Origin: Corticibacter populi
GTDB taxonomy: Bacteria > Pseudomonadota > Gammaproteobacteria > Burkholderiales > Burkholderiaceae_C
Direction: 5' to 3'
NCBI RefSeq assembly: GCF_004217315.1
Contig: NZ_SGWR01000002.1
Coordinates: forward strand, 302,414-366,413
Length of the DNA stretch: 64,000 nucleotides
Made by a program: the position numbers and the translations under genes. Below the pieces are notes generated by a model. The model saw only the letters and a program-made list of their open reading frames with translations. It did not search any database and was not told the DNA's origin. Positions 39,822-47,117 of the stretch are shown here, piece by piece; position 1 is the first letter of the stretch; each line of letters starts with the position of its first letter.

Positions 39822-39959
39822 ATGAAGCGCACCTATCAGCCCTCGAAGATCCGCCGTGCCCGCACCCACGGTTTCCTGGTCCGCATGAAGACCCGCGGCG
39901 GCCGCGCCGTGATCAATGCGCGCCGCGCCAAGGGCCGCAAGCGCCTGGCCGTCGCCTGA
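39822..39959 (+). CDS. rpmH: 50S ribosomal protein L34
   Basis: Small basic ribosomal protein of 45 residues, opening [18 protein letters not shown] and continuing [20 protein letters not shown], essentially the family sequence. A GGT-rich ribosome site (AAAGGTAA) lies about 7 bases upstream. It is first in the rightward rpmH-rnpA-yidD-yidC series facing away from dnaA. The 66 bases before rnpA are non-coding. Confidence 0.97.
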   Translation: MKRTYQPSKIRRARTHGFLVRMKTRGGRAVINARRAKGRKRLAVA

Positions 39960-40025
39960 GACGCCGGCCGTGGCGGCACGCCATCGCGGGGCTAGCAACG
40001 AGAACCAGGCCGGATGCCCGGTGGC

Positions 40026-40586
40026 ATGAAACTGCACCACCTTCCATCCCGCCCGCAGTTCCAGGCACTGCTGGCGCAGCCTGCGGTGGCCAGAACGGCG
40101 CATTTCGCACTCTATCGCATGCCTGTCCGCGCAAGCTCCGCCAGCGCAGCACCACCGCCCGGCGCTGCAGCGCTGCTGCCTGTGGGCGGTGGCGAGCCGC
40201 CGCCCGGTGACATCTGGATCGCGGCCATGCTGCCCAAGCGCTGGGCGCGCAAGGCGGTGACCCGCAACCTGATCCGGCGGCAGGTCTACGCCGTGGCGCT
40301 GTCGCGCCTGCAGCGTGGCGCCTTTGACGCGATGCCGCAGCCCATGGCGTACCTGGTGCGTCTGCGCAGCAGCTTTCACCCACCGGTCAAGGCCTCAGCG
40401 GCCAAGGGCCAGGCAGCGCCTGTCCAGGCCACGCGTGGCTATCCGGTCTTTTGCAGCGCTGCCTCGGCGGCGCTGCGCCAGCATGTGCGCCAGCAGCTCG
40501 AAAAGCTGTTCGACCGGGCGGCGGAACAAGCCACCAACACTGCGGTGGCCCGGACACCACCACCCCCCACGGGAGCCCAGCCATGA
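40026..40586 (+). CDS. rnpA: ribonuclease P protein component (enlarged)
   Basis: Protein cofactor of RNase P, which matures tRNA 5' ends. The 186 residues are much longer than the usual ~115-120. The core is clear: PSRPQFQALLAQPAVARTAHFALYR at the N-terminus and the RNR-type motif KRWARKAVTRNLIRRQVYAV at about 71-90. The extra length comes from a Pro/Ala/Gly-rich insertion at about 33-62 and extensions after residue 120, including an Ala/Thr/Pro tail. The start follows the normal position of the family; a Met four codons earlier is possible. The stop overlaps the yidD start. Confidence 0.88.
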   Translation: MKLHHLPSRPQFQALLAQPAVARTAHFALYRMPVRASSASAAPPPGAAALLPVGGGEPPPGDIWIAAMLPKRWARKAVTRNLIRRQVYAVALSRLQRGAFDAMPQPMAYLVRLRSSFHPPVKASAAKGQAAPVQATRGYPVFCSAASAALRQHVRQQLEKLFDRAAEQATNTAVARTPPPPTGAQP

Positions 40587-40873
40587 TGCGCCGGGCCCTG
40601 GTGGGCCTCGTCAAGCTCTACCGGCTCACGCTCAGTCCCTGGCTGGGCAGTGCATGCCGCTTCGAGCCCACCTGCTCGCAGTACGCCATCCAGGCCTTGC
40701 AGGCCCATGGCGCAGCGCGCGGCAGCTGGCTCACGGTGTGCCGGCTGGCGCGCTGCCACCCCTGGTGCGCCGGCGGCCATGACCCGGTGCCCGGCGTGCA
40801 GGCCCATGCTGCAGCCGGACCATTCAGCCGCCTGCTCTCCCCTTCCAATCCGTCTTCCGAGAAGTCCTCATGA
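40583..40873 (+). CDS. yidD: membrane protein insertion efficiency factor YidD
   Basis: Small membrane-associated protein (96 residues) that helps YidC insert inner-membrane proteins. The family core is complete: KLYRLTLSPWLGSACRFEPT, CSQYAIQALQAHGAARGSWL and RLARCHPWCAGGHDPVP. It overlaps rnpA by 4 bases at its start and yidC by 4 bases at its end, so the three are translationally coupled. The final 20 residues after PVPGVQ are a poorly conserved Ser/Pro tail. Confidence 0.93.
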   Translation: MMRRALVGLVKLYRLTLSPWLGSACRFEPTCSQYAIQALQAHGAARGSWLTVCRLARCHPWCAGGHDPVPGVQAHAAAGPFSRLLSPSNPSSEKSS

Positions 40874-42561
40874 ACGACATTCGCCGCTCAATCCTGTGGG
40901 TGATCTTCGCTTTCTCGCTGATCCTGCTGTGGGATCGCTGGCAGATCCACAACGGCAACCGGGCCCTGTTCTTCCCATCGCCCACGGCCAGCCAGACCGC
41001 CACGCCCACGGCGGCGGCGGATACCGGCACGGCGGACATCCCCGCCGCCAGTGCCCAGTTGGCAGCAAGCGGCGAGAGCGCCGGTGTGCCGGCCCAGGTC
41101 AGCACCGCCCCTGCCGCCGCGGCCCAGGACGTGGTGGTCAGCACCGATGTGTATCGCCTGACCTTCAGCACCGAGGGCGGGTCGCTCAATCGCGTCGAAC
41201 TGCTGAACTACGAGAACGACGAGAAGAACGGCCACGTGGTGCTGCTCGATCAGACCCCGCAGCGTGCCTATGTGGCGCAGACCGGCCTGATCGGCGGCGA
41301 CTTCCCGAACCACAAGACCATCATGACGCTGGCGGGCGGCCCCCTGGCTCTGGCCGATGGACAGGACAGCCTGAGCGTGCGCTTCGAGTCGCCGGTACAA
41401 GGCGGGGTGCAACTGGTCAAGACCTGGACGCTCAAGCGCGGGGAGTACGACATCCGGGTACAGCACGAGGTCATCAACCATGGCCAGGCCCCGGTGGCAC
41501 CGCAGCTCTACCAGCAGCTGGTGCGCGATGGCGGCGCCATCGCGGGTGGCGTGATGTTCACGGGCACCTACACGGGGCCGGCCATCTACACCGACGAACA
41601 GAAATTCGAGAAGATCCAGTTCAAGGACATCGACAAGGGCAAGATCGACTTCCAGGCCCGAAGCGCCACCGGCTACGTGGCCATGGTGCAGCATTATTTC
41701 GCCTCGGCCTGGATCCTGCCCGAGGGCACCGAGCGCGAGAACTTCGTGCGCCGCCTGGCCAACAACCTGTATTCGGTGGGCGCCATCGCCACCTTCCCGG
41801 CCGTGGCACCGGGCCAGCAGCAGCAGTTGGCCTCCAGCCTCTACGCCGGCCCGCAGATCGAGAAGCAGCTCGAAGCCATCAGCCCGGGGCTGGAGCTGGT
41901 CAAGGACTACGGCATGGTCAAGGTGCTGGCCAAGCCGCTGTACTGGCTGCTCGACAAGCTGCATGACTTGATTGGCAACTGGGGCTGGTCCATCGTGGCG
42001 CTGGTGGTTCTGCTGAAGATCGCGTTCTACTGGCTCAATGCCAAGGCTTATTCCAGCATGGCCAAGATGAAGGCCATCAACCCGCGCATCATGCAGTTGC
42101 GCGAGCGCCACAAGGACAACCCGCAGCAGATGCAGCAGGAGATGATGCGCATCTACCGCGAGGAAAAGGTCAACCCGTTGGGCGGCTGCCTGCCGATCCT
42201 GATCCAGATGCCATTCTTCATCGCGCTTTACTGGGTGCTGCTCTCCAGCGTGGAAATGCGGCAGGCGCCGTGGATCGGCTGGATCCAGGACCTCTCGGTG
42301 CCCGATCCGTGGTTCATCCTGCCCCTGCTGATGATGCTCTCCTCGCTGCTGCAGGTGGCGCTGAATCCGGCCCCGCCCGATCCGCTGCAGGCCAAGATGA
42401 TGTGGCTGATGCCGCTGGTCTTCAGCGTGATGTTCTTCTTCTTCCCGGCCGGCCTGGTGCTGTACTGGCTGACGAACAATATCCTGTCGATCGCGCAGCA
42501 GTGGCTCATCAACACCCGCATGGGCGTGCCGCCGCAGTTCAATCTGCCCAAGTTCAAGTAG
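40870..42561 (+). CDS. yidC: membrane protein insertase YidC (OxaA)
   Basis: Inner-membrane insertase working alone or with SecYEG (563 residues). The first membrane helix is at residues 5-22 (SILWVIFAFSLILLW), followed by the large periplasmic beta domain (about 55-350). The conserved C-terminal five-helix region has NWGWSIVALVVLLKIAFYWL, LGGCLPILIQMPFFIALYWV and the terminal FSVMFFFFPAGLVLYWLTNN. The start overlaps yidD by 4 bases. mnmE, often next in this series, is absent; a terminator follows. Confidence 0.96.
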   Translation: MNDIRRSILWVIFAFSLILLWDRWQIHNGNRALFFPSPTASQTATPTAAADTGTADIPAASAQLAASGESAGVPAQVSTAPAAAAQDVVVSTDVYRLTFSTEGGSLNRVELLNYENDEKNGHVVLLDQTPQRAYVAQTGLIGGDFPNHKTIMTLAGGPLALADGQDSLSVRFESPVQGGVQLVKTWTLKRGEYDIRVQHEVINHGQAPVAPQLYQQLVRDGGAIAGGVMFTGTYTGPAIYTDEQKFEKIQFKDIDKGKIDFQARSATGYVAMVQHYFASAWILPEGTERENFVRRLANNLYSVGAIATFPAVAPGQQQQLASSLYAGPQIEKQLEAISPGLELVKDYGMVKVLAKPLYWLLDKLHDLIGNWGWSIVALVVLLKIAFYWLNAKAYSSMAKMKAINPRIMQLRERHKDNPQQMQQEMMRIYREEKVNPLGGCLPILIQMPFFIALYWVLLSSVEMRQAPWIGWIQDLSVPDPWFILPLLMMLSSLLQVALNPAPPDPLQAKMMWLMPLVFSVMFFFFPAGLVLYWLTNNILSIAQQWLINTRMGVPPQFNLPKFK

Positions 42562-42586
42562 GCGCGGCACCCCTGCCCTGCACCGG

Positions 42587-42616
42587 AAAGGCCAGCGTGA
42601 TGCTGGCCTTTTCTTT
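42587..42616 (+). terminator. rho-independent terminator after yidC
   Basis: Perfect stem AAAGGCCAGC / GCTGGCCTTT with a 5-base loop, followed by a T-rich tail, 25 bases after the yidC stop. It closes the rpmH-rnpA-yidD-yidC transcript. Confidence 0.85.
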
Positions 42617-42675
42617 TGGCTAGGGACACCGCCGCACCGTGACGGCGACGACAATGGAGATGCTCAGGGTCAGGG

Positions 42676-43059
42676 TCAGGGCGCCAGCATGTCCGTCAAC
42701 GCAGCAATGTCTGCGGCAGCGGCCTCGCGCGCGGTCCGCTCGATGGCCCGGTAATGGCCGATCAAACGCTCGCCCACCGCTGTCAGCACCGCGCCACCGC
42801 CACGTGCACCACCGGTGACGGTGGTCACGGCAGGGGCGTGCAGCGCATGGTTGAGCTCTTCCAGCAACAGCCAGGCCCGCCGGTACGACATGTCCAGCTG
42901 GCGCGCCGCTCCCGAGATCGAGCCGGCCAAGGCGATGGCTTCCAGCAACGCCACCTTGCCCGGCCCAATGGCGACGGTGTCTTCCCGATACACCCTCAAA
43001 CGGAATCTGACCTTGGATTGCATGCTGCTTTCACCCACACGGATACGATCAGCAGCCAT
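42676..43059 (-). CDS. ModE-type DNA-binding protein lacking molybdate-binding domains
   Basis: Winged-helix regulator of 127 residues corresponding to the N-terminal domain of ModE: IGPGKVALLEAIALAGSISG, AARQLDMSYRRAWLLLEELN and the wing around TGGARGGGAVLTAVGERLI. The C-terminal tandem Mop/TOBE domains that bind molybdate in E. coli ModE are absent. The true start may be the internal Met (MQSKVRFRL, 43023). It diverges from a stand-alone mop gene across a palindromic repeat, so the two together could replace a full ModE. It probably acts on the two CGnnGTAT-N8-ATATAnCG sites in this region. Confidence 0.82.
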   Translation of the reverse strand: MAADRIRVGESSMQSKVRFRLRVYREDTVAIGPGKVALLEAIALAGSISGAARQLDMSYRRAWLLLEELNHALHAPAVTTVTGGARGGGAVLTAVGERLIGHYRAIERTAREAAAADIAALTDMLAP

Positions 43060-43063
43060 CTTA

Positions 43064-43183
43064 GAACCTGTTGACGATTTTTTCGTGGTTCACCCAGGAG
43101 GAAAAAACGCAGTGGGCAAGACGCCCGGTGCGATTTTTCCTCCTGCCCTTGGGCTCGCCCGCGAAAAAATCGTCAACAGGTTC
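43064..43183. repeat. full-length intergenic palindromic repeat, copy A
   Basis: A 120-base element with perfect 22-base terminal inverted repeats beginning GAACCTGTTGACGATT. Nested inside is a second perfect inverted repeat, CAGGAGGAAAAA at 43095-43106 and TTTTTCCTCCTG at 43134-43145. It fills most of the gap between the divergent ModE-like and mop genes. A related copy is at 57186-57284 and partial copies at 32520 and 51729. No coding capacity. Confidence 0.85.
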
Positions 43184-43276
43184 TTATGATGATCCCGTCC
43201 ACCAGGCGCCCGGTATTCGGCGTTCGGCATCCGGAGCCGCGCCAGTCGCCTTCCACCCCTTCGTCCAGGAGCCTCC

Positions 43277-43489
43277 ATGAAAATCAGTGCCCGCAACACC
43301 CTGCCCGGCAAGATCATCGCCATCACCCGCGGCCCCGTCAGCACCGAGGTGGTGCTCGAAATCGCGCCAGGCCTGAGCATTGTCTCGACCATCACCACCC
43401 ACTCGGCCGATCAGCTCGGCCTGCGGGAGGGCGGCCAGGCCTACGGCATCATCAAGGCCTCCAGCGTGATGGTCGGCGTGGACGACTGA
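43277..43489 (+). CDS. mop: molbindin (single Mop/TOBE domain)
   Basis: Cytoplasmic molybdate-binding protein of 70 residues, the size of a single Mop domain: MKISARNTLPGKIIAITRGP, VSTEVVLEIAPGLSIVSTIT and GQAYGIIKASSVMVGVDD. The Ser/Thr and backbone amides of such loops hold the oxyanion in a hexamer. It may buffer molybdate or report its level. It diverges from the ModE-like gene and converges on the FecCD-type ATPase gene with only 32 bases between the stops. Confidence 0.9.
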   Translation: MKISARNTLPGKIIAITRGPVSTEVVLEIAPGLSIVSTITTHSADQLGLREGGQAYGIIKASSVMVGVDD

Positions 43490-43521
43490 GGCGGGCAGGC
43501 TGAATCGGGCCGCTTCCGCAC

Positions 43522-44346
43522 TCATTCGGCCGGCGCGCGTGCCATGCGCTCGGACCAGCTGCGCGGCAAGCGCTCGATCAGCTGCTGCGCACTGACGCGG
43601 TAGAGGGCCGCCAGCCGCTGCACGGTGGCAATCTCCTCCACCGCGCCGGGGCCGATCAACCGGCCCTCGTGCAGCAAGGCCAGGCGGTCGGCCACGGCCA
43701 GCGCGTGCTCGGGCTGGTGGGTCGACAGCAGCACCGCCATGCCACCGTCACGCAGCCGCCCGATCTGGTCGAGCACCCGCTGCTGGTTGCCGAAATCGAG
43801 GCTGGCGGTGGGCTCATCCATCACCAGCAGCGCCGGTTGCTGCGCCAGCGCCCGGGCAATCAGCACCAGCTGGCGCTCACCACCGCTGATTTCGTTGTGG
43901 TTGCGCCCCGCCAGCTGCTCGACGCCAAGCAGGGCCAGGCATTGCAGCGCCAGCGCGCGGTCGGCAGCCTGCGGCTGCGCCAACGGCGCCAGCCGCGCGG
44001 CACGCCCCATCAGCACCATATCGAGCACCGCGTAGCCGAAATGGCTGGTGGTGGCTTGAGGCACATAAGCGATGCGCTGCGCCAGCGCGCGTCGCGGCCA
44101 GTCCGCCACGGCCCGGCCATCGAGCAGCAACTGCCCGCCCAGCGGCGGCAGCAAACCCAGCAGCGTGCGGAACAGTGTCGTCTTGCCGCCGCCATTGGGG
44201 CCCAGCAATGCCACGATCTCACCGGGTCCGATGGTCAGCGAAAGCCCGTCCGCCACCACGCGCCGCCCATGGCCGATGCGCAGCCCGCGCGCCTGCAGTC
44301 GCAGCGCTTGGCCGGACGGCGCGGCAGCGCCGTTCATGCGCGCCAC
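43522..44346 (-). CDS. FecE/BtuD-type ABC transporter ATPase, likely Mo oxyanion import
   Basis: ATPase subunit of a binding-protein-dependent importer (274 residues). Walker A LLGPNGGGKTTLFRTLLG, Q-loop IAYVPQ, signature ISGGERQLVLIARALAQQPA and Walker B LLVMDEPTASLDFG are intact, in the FecE/FhuC/BtuD subfamily. It overlaps the permease gene at its start and ends the leftward operon TonB receptor-DUF2478-binding protein-permease-ATPase. The molybdenum neighbours suggest a MolC-like role (H. influenzae MolBCA is a FecBCD-type molybdate/tungstate importer). Iron-siderophore, haem or cobalamin uptake remain possible. Confidence 0.85.
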   Translation of the reverse strand: MARMNGAAAPSGQALRLQARGLRIGHGRRVVADGLSLTIGPGEIVALLGPNGGGKTTLFRTLLGLLPPLGGQLLLDGRAVADWPRRALAQRIAYVPQATTSHFGYAVLDMVLMGRAARLAPLAQPQAADRALALQCLALLGVEQLAGRNHNEISGGERQLVLIARALAQQPALLVMDEPTASLDFGNQQRVLDQIGRLRDGGMAVLLSTHQPEHALAVADRLALLHEGRLIGPGAVEEIATVQRLAALYRVSAQQLIERLPRSWSERMARAPAE

Positions 44347-45401
44347 CTGCTACGCGCCAACAACCACAGAAAGCACGGCGCACCCACCAGCGCGGTGACC
44401 ACGCCCAGCGGCAGCTCGATGCCGGCGGTGCTGCGCGCCAGCGTATCGGCCAGCACGACGAAGCCCGCCCCCAGCAGCAGCGCAACCGGCAACAGGCGCC
44501 CGAACTCCGGGCCCACCAGCAGGCGAGCGGCATGCGGCACCATCAGGCCCACCCAGCCGATGATGCCGGTGATCGAGACGGCCGCAGCCGTCATCAGCGT
44601 GGCCGCGATCACCAGCAGCAGCCGCAGGCGGAGCACATGCACGCCCAGCGCCTGGGCCTCGTCGTCGCTGAGGCTGAGCAGGTTCACCCGCCAACGCAGC
44701 AGCACCATCGGCACCAGGCCGACCAGCATGAGCGGGCCGGCGGCACGCAGGTCGGCCAGCGTCACGGCATGGAGCCCGCCAAGCAACCAGAAGGTGATGG
44801 CCGAAAGCTGCGTGTACGGATCGGCCAGGATCTTGAGCAGCGAAATGCCCGCGCCCAGCAACGTGCCGACGGCCATGCCGGCCAGCACCAACACCAGCAC
44901 CTGATCATGGCGGCGCACCGCCATTGCCAGGACCAGCACCGCAGCCACGGCCAGCAGACCGCCACCAAACGCCAGCAGCTGCACCAGCACGATCGAGCCG
45001 CCGAGGAAGATGCCCAGCGCCGCGCCCAGGCCGGCACCGGCGGAGACGCCCAGGATGTCGGGCGAGACCAGCGGGTTGCGGAACATGCCCTGGTACGTCG
45101 CGCCAGCGGCCGCCAGGGCCGCCCCCACCAGCGCCCCGGTCAGCACCCGTGGCAGGCGCACTTCCCAGACGACAATGGCGACCGCTGCTTCGGACGCTGC
45201 CGCCCTGTCCGGCCAGACCAGCGCCTGCCACAGCTGGCCCAGCGTCAATGGGTATTTGCCGCTGGTCATCGCCAGGGCCATGCACCCCGCGCAGAATGCC
45301 AGCGCCACCAGCACGGCCGGAATGGTGCCCAGCAAGCCCGGGGGGAGCACTGCGGCACCGGGGGCGGCAGGCGATGCCCGAGGCGCCGCCTCCACGGTCA
45401 C
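44334..45401 (-). CDS. FecCD-family ABC permease, likely Mo oxyanion import
   Basis: Inner-membrane permease of 355 residues with about ten hydrophobic helices of the FecCD/BtuC type. Family motifs: RLPRVLTGALVGAALAAAGATYQGMFRNPL, SPDILGVSAGAGLGAALGIF and, near the C-terminus, GIIGWVGLMVPHAARLLVGPEFGRLLP, which is the region contacting the ATPase. It overlaps the binding-protein gene by 4 bases upstream and the ATPase gene by 13 bases downstream. Ligand inferred only from context. Confidence 0.87.
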   Translation of the reverse strand: MTVEAAPRASPAAPGAAVLPPGLLGTIPAVLVALAFCAGCMALAMTSGKYPLTLGQLWQALVWPDRAAASEAAVAIVVWEVRLPRVLTGALVGAALAAAGATYQGMFRNPLVSPDILGVSAGAGLGAALGIFLGGSIVLVQLLAFGGGLLAVAAVLVLAMAVRRHDQVLVLVLAGMAVGTLLGAGISLLKILADPYTQLSAITFWLLGGLHAVTLADLRAAGPLMLVGLVPMVLLRWRVNLLSLSDDEAQALGVHVLRLRLLLVIAATLMTAAAVSITGIIGWVGLMVPHAARLLVGPEFGRLLPVALLLGAGFVVLADTLARSTAGIELPLGVVTALVGAPCFLWLLARSRWRA

Positions 45402-46495
45402 GGCAAAGCCCCCGAAGGCCAGACCGCATCATCTGGCGTGCCGTAGAACAACGCGCAGAAATGGCGGGCCTGCGCCTCGAATGCCACCGACCTGACTGGC
45501 CCCTCCGGCGCTGCGGCATCGGCGGCGACGCCGTCTGCCGCAAGGCCATCGAGCACCGCCGCGAGCCAGCGCAAGCCGATCAGACGGTTGATGCCGGGTG
45601 GCCCGTCGACCCAGCCGAATGGCAGATACGGAACCTGCAGCACCTGCCGGCTGCGCACGGCACGCAGGCTGCGCCATGCCGGCACCTGCAACAATTGCGC
45701 GGCCAGGCCTGGCTGCTGTGTCAGGATCAACTCCGGATCCCAGTTCAGCAGTTGCTCCAGCGAAACCTGACCCACATGGCCGAGATTGCCGCCACCACCG
45801 GAGTCGGCCACGTTGCGCATGCCCATCAGCTCCAGCAGCTCGGCGTTGATCGATCCTGCCCAACCGGTCTCCAGGCCGTCGACACCCCGGGCCAGGTAGG
45901 CGGCCACTGGACGGCGGCCGGCCTGGGCGCGGTAGTGCCGCGCCAGGGCCAGTGTCTCGTCGGCATAGCGGGCCAGTGCTTCGGCACGCCCAGGGACGCC
46001 CAGCCATTGCCCCAACTCGCGCAGCTGGCGGGGGCTTTGCGCCAGACGGCCATCGACCAGCACGTAGGGAATGCCGGTCTGCTGCGCCACGCGCGCGGCG
46101 GTGGAACGGTAGTGCTCATCGACCGTACCGGCATCGACAATCAGATCCGGCTGGAGCGCCAGCAGAGCCTCGATGGACAAGGTGCTGCCCCGCCCGGCCA
46201 GACGCCCAGTGACCGGCAGGCCTGCCAGGGTGGTGGACAGCATGCCGCGCGCCTCATCCGTCAACTTCTGCGGCCAGCCCAGCAAGGCCTGCGGGGCCAG
46301 TGCAGCCACCAGCACGGCCGCCGGAGGACCGGCGGCAAACACGCGGCCAGGCCGCGGCACCACGGCGGGACCGAACGGCGAGAGCAGCGACGGCGCCTGG
46401 GCCTGCGCACCATGGGCACAGCGCAGCACACCGGCGAACGGCGCCAGCAGGCCGGCCGCGAGCAGGCCGCGGCGGCGCATCAAAAGTGGCTTCAT
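45398..46495 (-). CDS. FecB/BtuF-type periplasmic binding protein, likely Mo oxyanion or molybdophore binding
   Basis: Periplasmic binding protein of class III (365 residues). The N-terminus KPLLMRRRGLLAAGLLAPFA is an export signal with a twin-Arg-like stretch. The mature part shows the class III pattern: ALLALQPDLIVDAGTV, TGIPYVLVDGRLAQSPRQLR, RPVAAYLARGVDGLETG and, in the C-terminal lobe, LEQLLNWDPELILTQQ. The start overlaps the DUF2478 gene stop by 4 bases and directly precedes the signal. Context points to molybdate, tungstate or a chelate. Confidence 0.83.
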   Translation of the reverse strand: MKPLLMRRRGLLAAGLLAPFAGVLRCAHGAQAQAPSLLSPFGPAVVPRPGRVFAAGPPAAVLVAALAPQALLGWPQKLTDEARGMLSTTLAGLPVTGRLAGRGSTLSIEALLALQPDLIVDAGTVDEHYRSTAARVAQQTGIPYVLVDGRLAQSPRQLRELGQWLGVPGRAEALARYADETLALARHYRAQAGRRPVAAYLARGVDGLETGWAGSINAELLELMGMRNVADSGGGGNLGHVGQVSLEQLLNWDPELILTQQPGLAAQLLQVPAWRSLRAVRSRQVLQVPYLPFGWVDGPPGINRLIGLRWLAAVLDGLAADGVAADAAAPEGPVRSVAFEAQARHFCALFYGTPDDAVWPSGALP

Positions 46496-47073
46496 GGAAC
46501 GCACCATTGCAACACCTGGGTCTGGCGCCCGGCCAGGCGATCCTGCCACCAGGCATCCAGCGCCTCGTCCGTGGCAGGCAGGACATTTGTCAGACCGCCG
46601 GTGAATGCCTGCCAATCGGACAGGAAGGCGTCCGCCGTCACCAGCGGCAGTCCGGCCTCGACCGCAACGGCCATCTCCTGGCGAAGGCCCGAACCTTGCG
46701 CCTCCAGCCTGCCGAAGCGGTTGGTCACGATCAGGTCGGGCCGCTCCGACAGCGCGCGGCGCAGCACGGCGCGGGCTGCCACCACGCCATTGGCGCTGAG
46801 GCAACAGGACAGCGAGCCCGGCCCCGGATCCTGGGAGATGACCCCGCGCTGACCCGGCGCCACATCAACCAGCTCCATGTCGCGCTGGCAGCCCGGCTGC
46901 GCAGACTGCGGCTGAGGAGCGCAAGCGGGGTCAGAAGCGGAAGCCGGCAGCGGGGACTCCTGTCGCAGCCCACGCACACGCCAGCCTTCCCCCGCCACCC
47001 GTGTGACGAAAACCTGCGGAATGGGCTCGGCCACGGTGTGGCCGATCGTGGCCCGGGGCAGCTTGGTGTTCAT
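46492..47073 (-). CDS. DUF2478-family protein (putative NTPase-related, molybdenum-associated)
   Basis: 193 residues resembling DUF2478 (PF10649), a family repeatedly found beside molybdate transport and molybdoenzyme genes, biochemistry unknown as far as I know. Visible family features: RVAGEGWRVRGLRQE near the start, a central Cys-containing stretch (GSLSCCLSANGVVAARAVLR), then SERPDLIVTNRFGRLEAQGS and GLPLVTADAFLSDWQAF. No signal peptide, so cytoplasmic. It lies between the TonB receptor and the binding protein, translationally coupled to the latter. Confidence 0.7.
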   Translation of the reverse strand: MNTKLPRATIGHTVAEPIPQVFVTRVAGEGWRVRGLRQESPLPASASDPACAPQPQSAQPGCQRDMELVDVAPGQRGVISQDPGPGSLSCCLSANGVVAARAVLRRALSERPDLIVTNRFGRLEAQGSGLRQEMAVAVEAGLPLVTADAFLSDWQAFTGGLTNVLPATDEALDAWWQDRLAGRQTQVLQWCVP

Positions 47074-47117
47074 GTCAGTGTCCGGCTTGCACCGTCCGTG
47101 AGCGCCCGGCAGGCGCT

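Noticed and set aside
43064-43183. Palindrome considered as an insertion sequence or CRISPR-like unit
   Set aside because: No transposase, no repeated spacer array; better explained as a small dispersed palindromic repeat.
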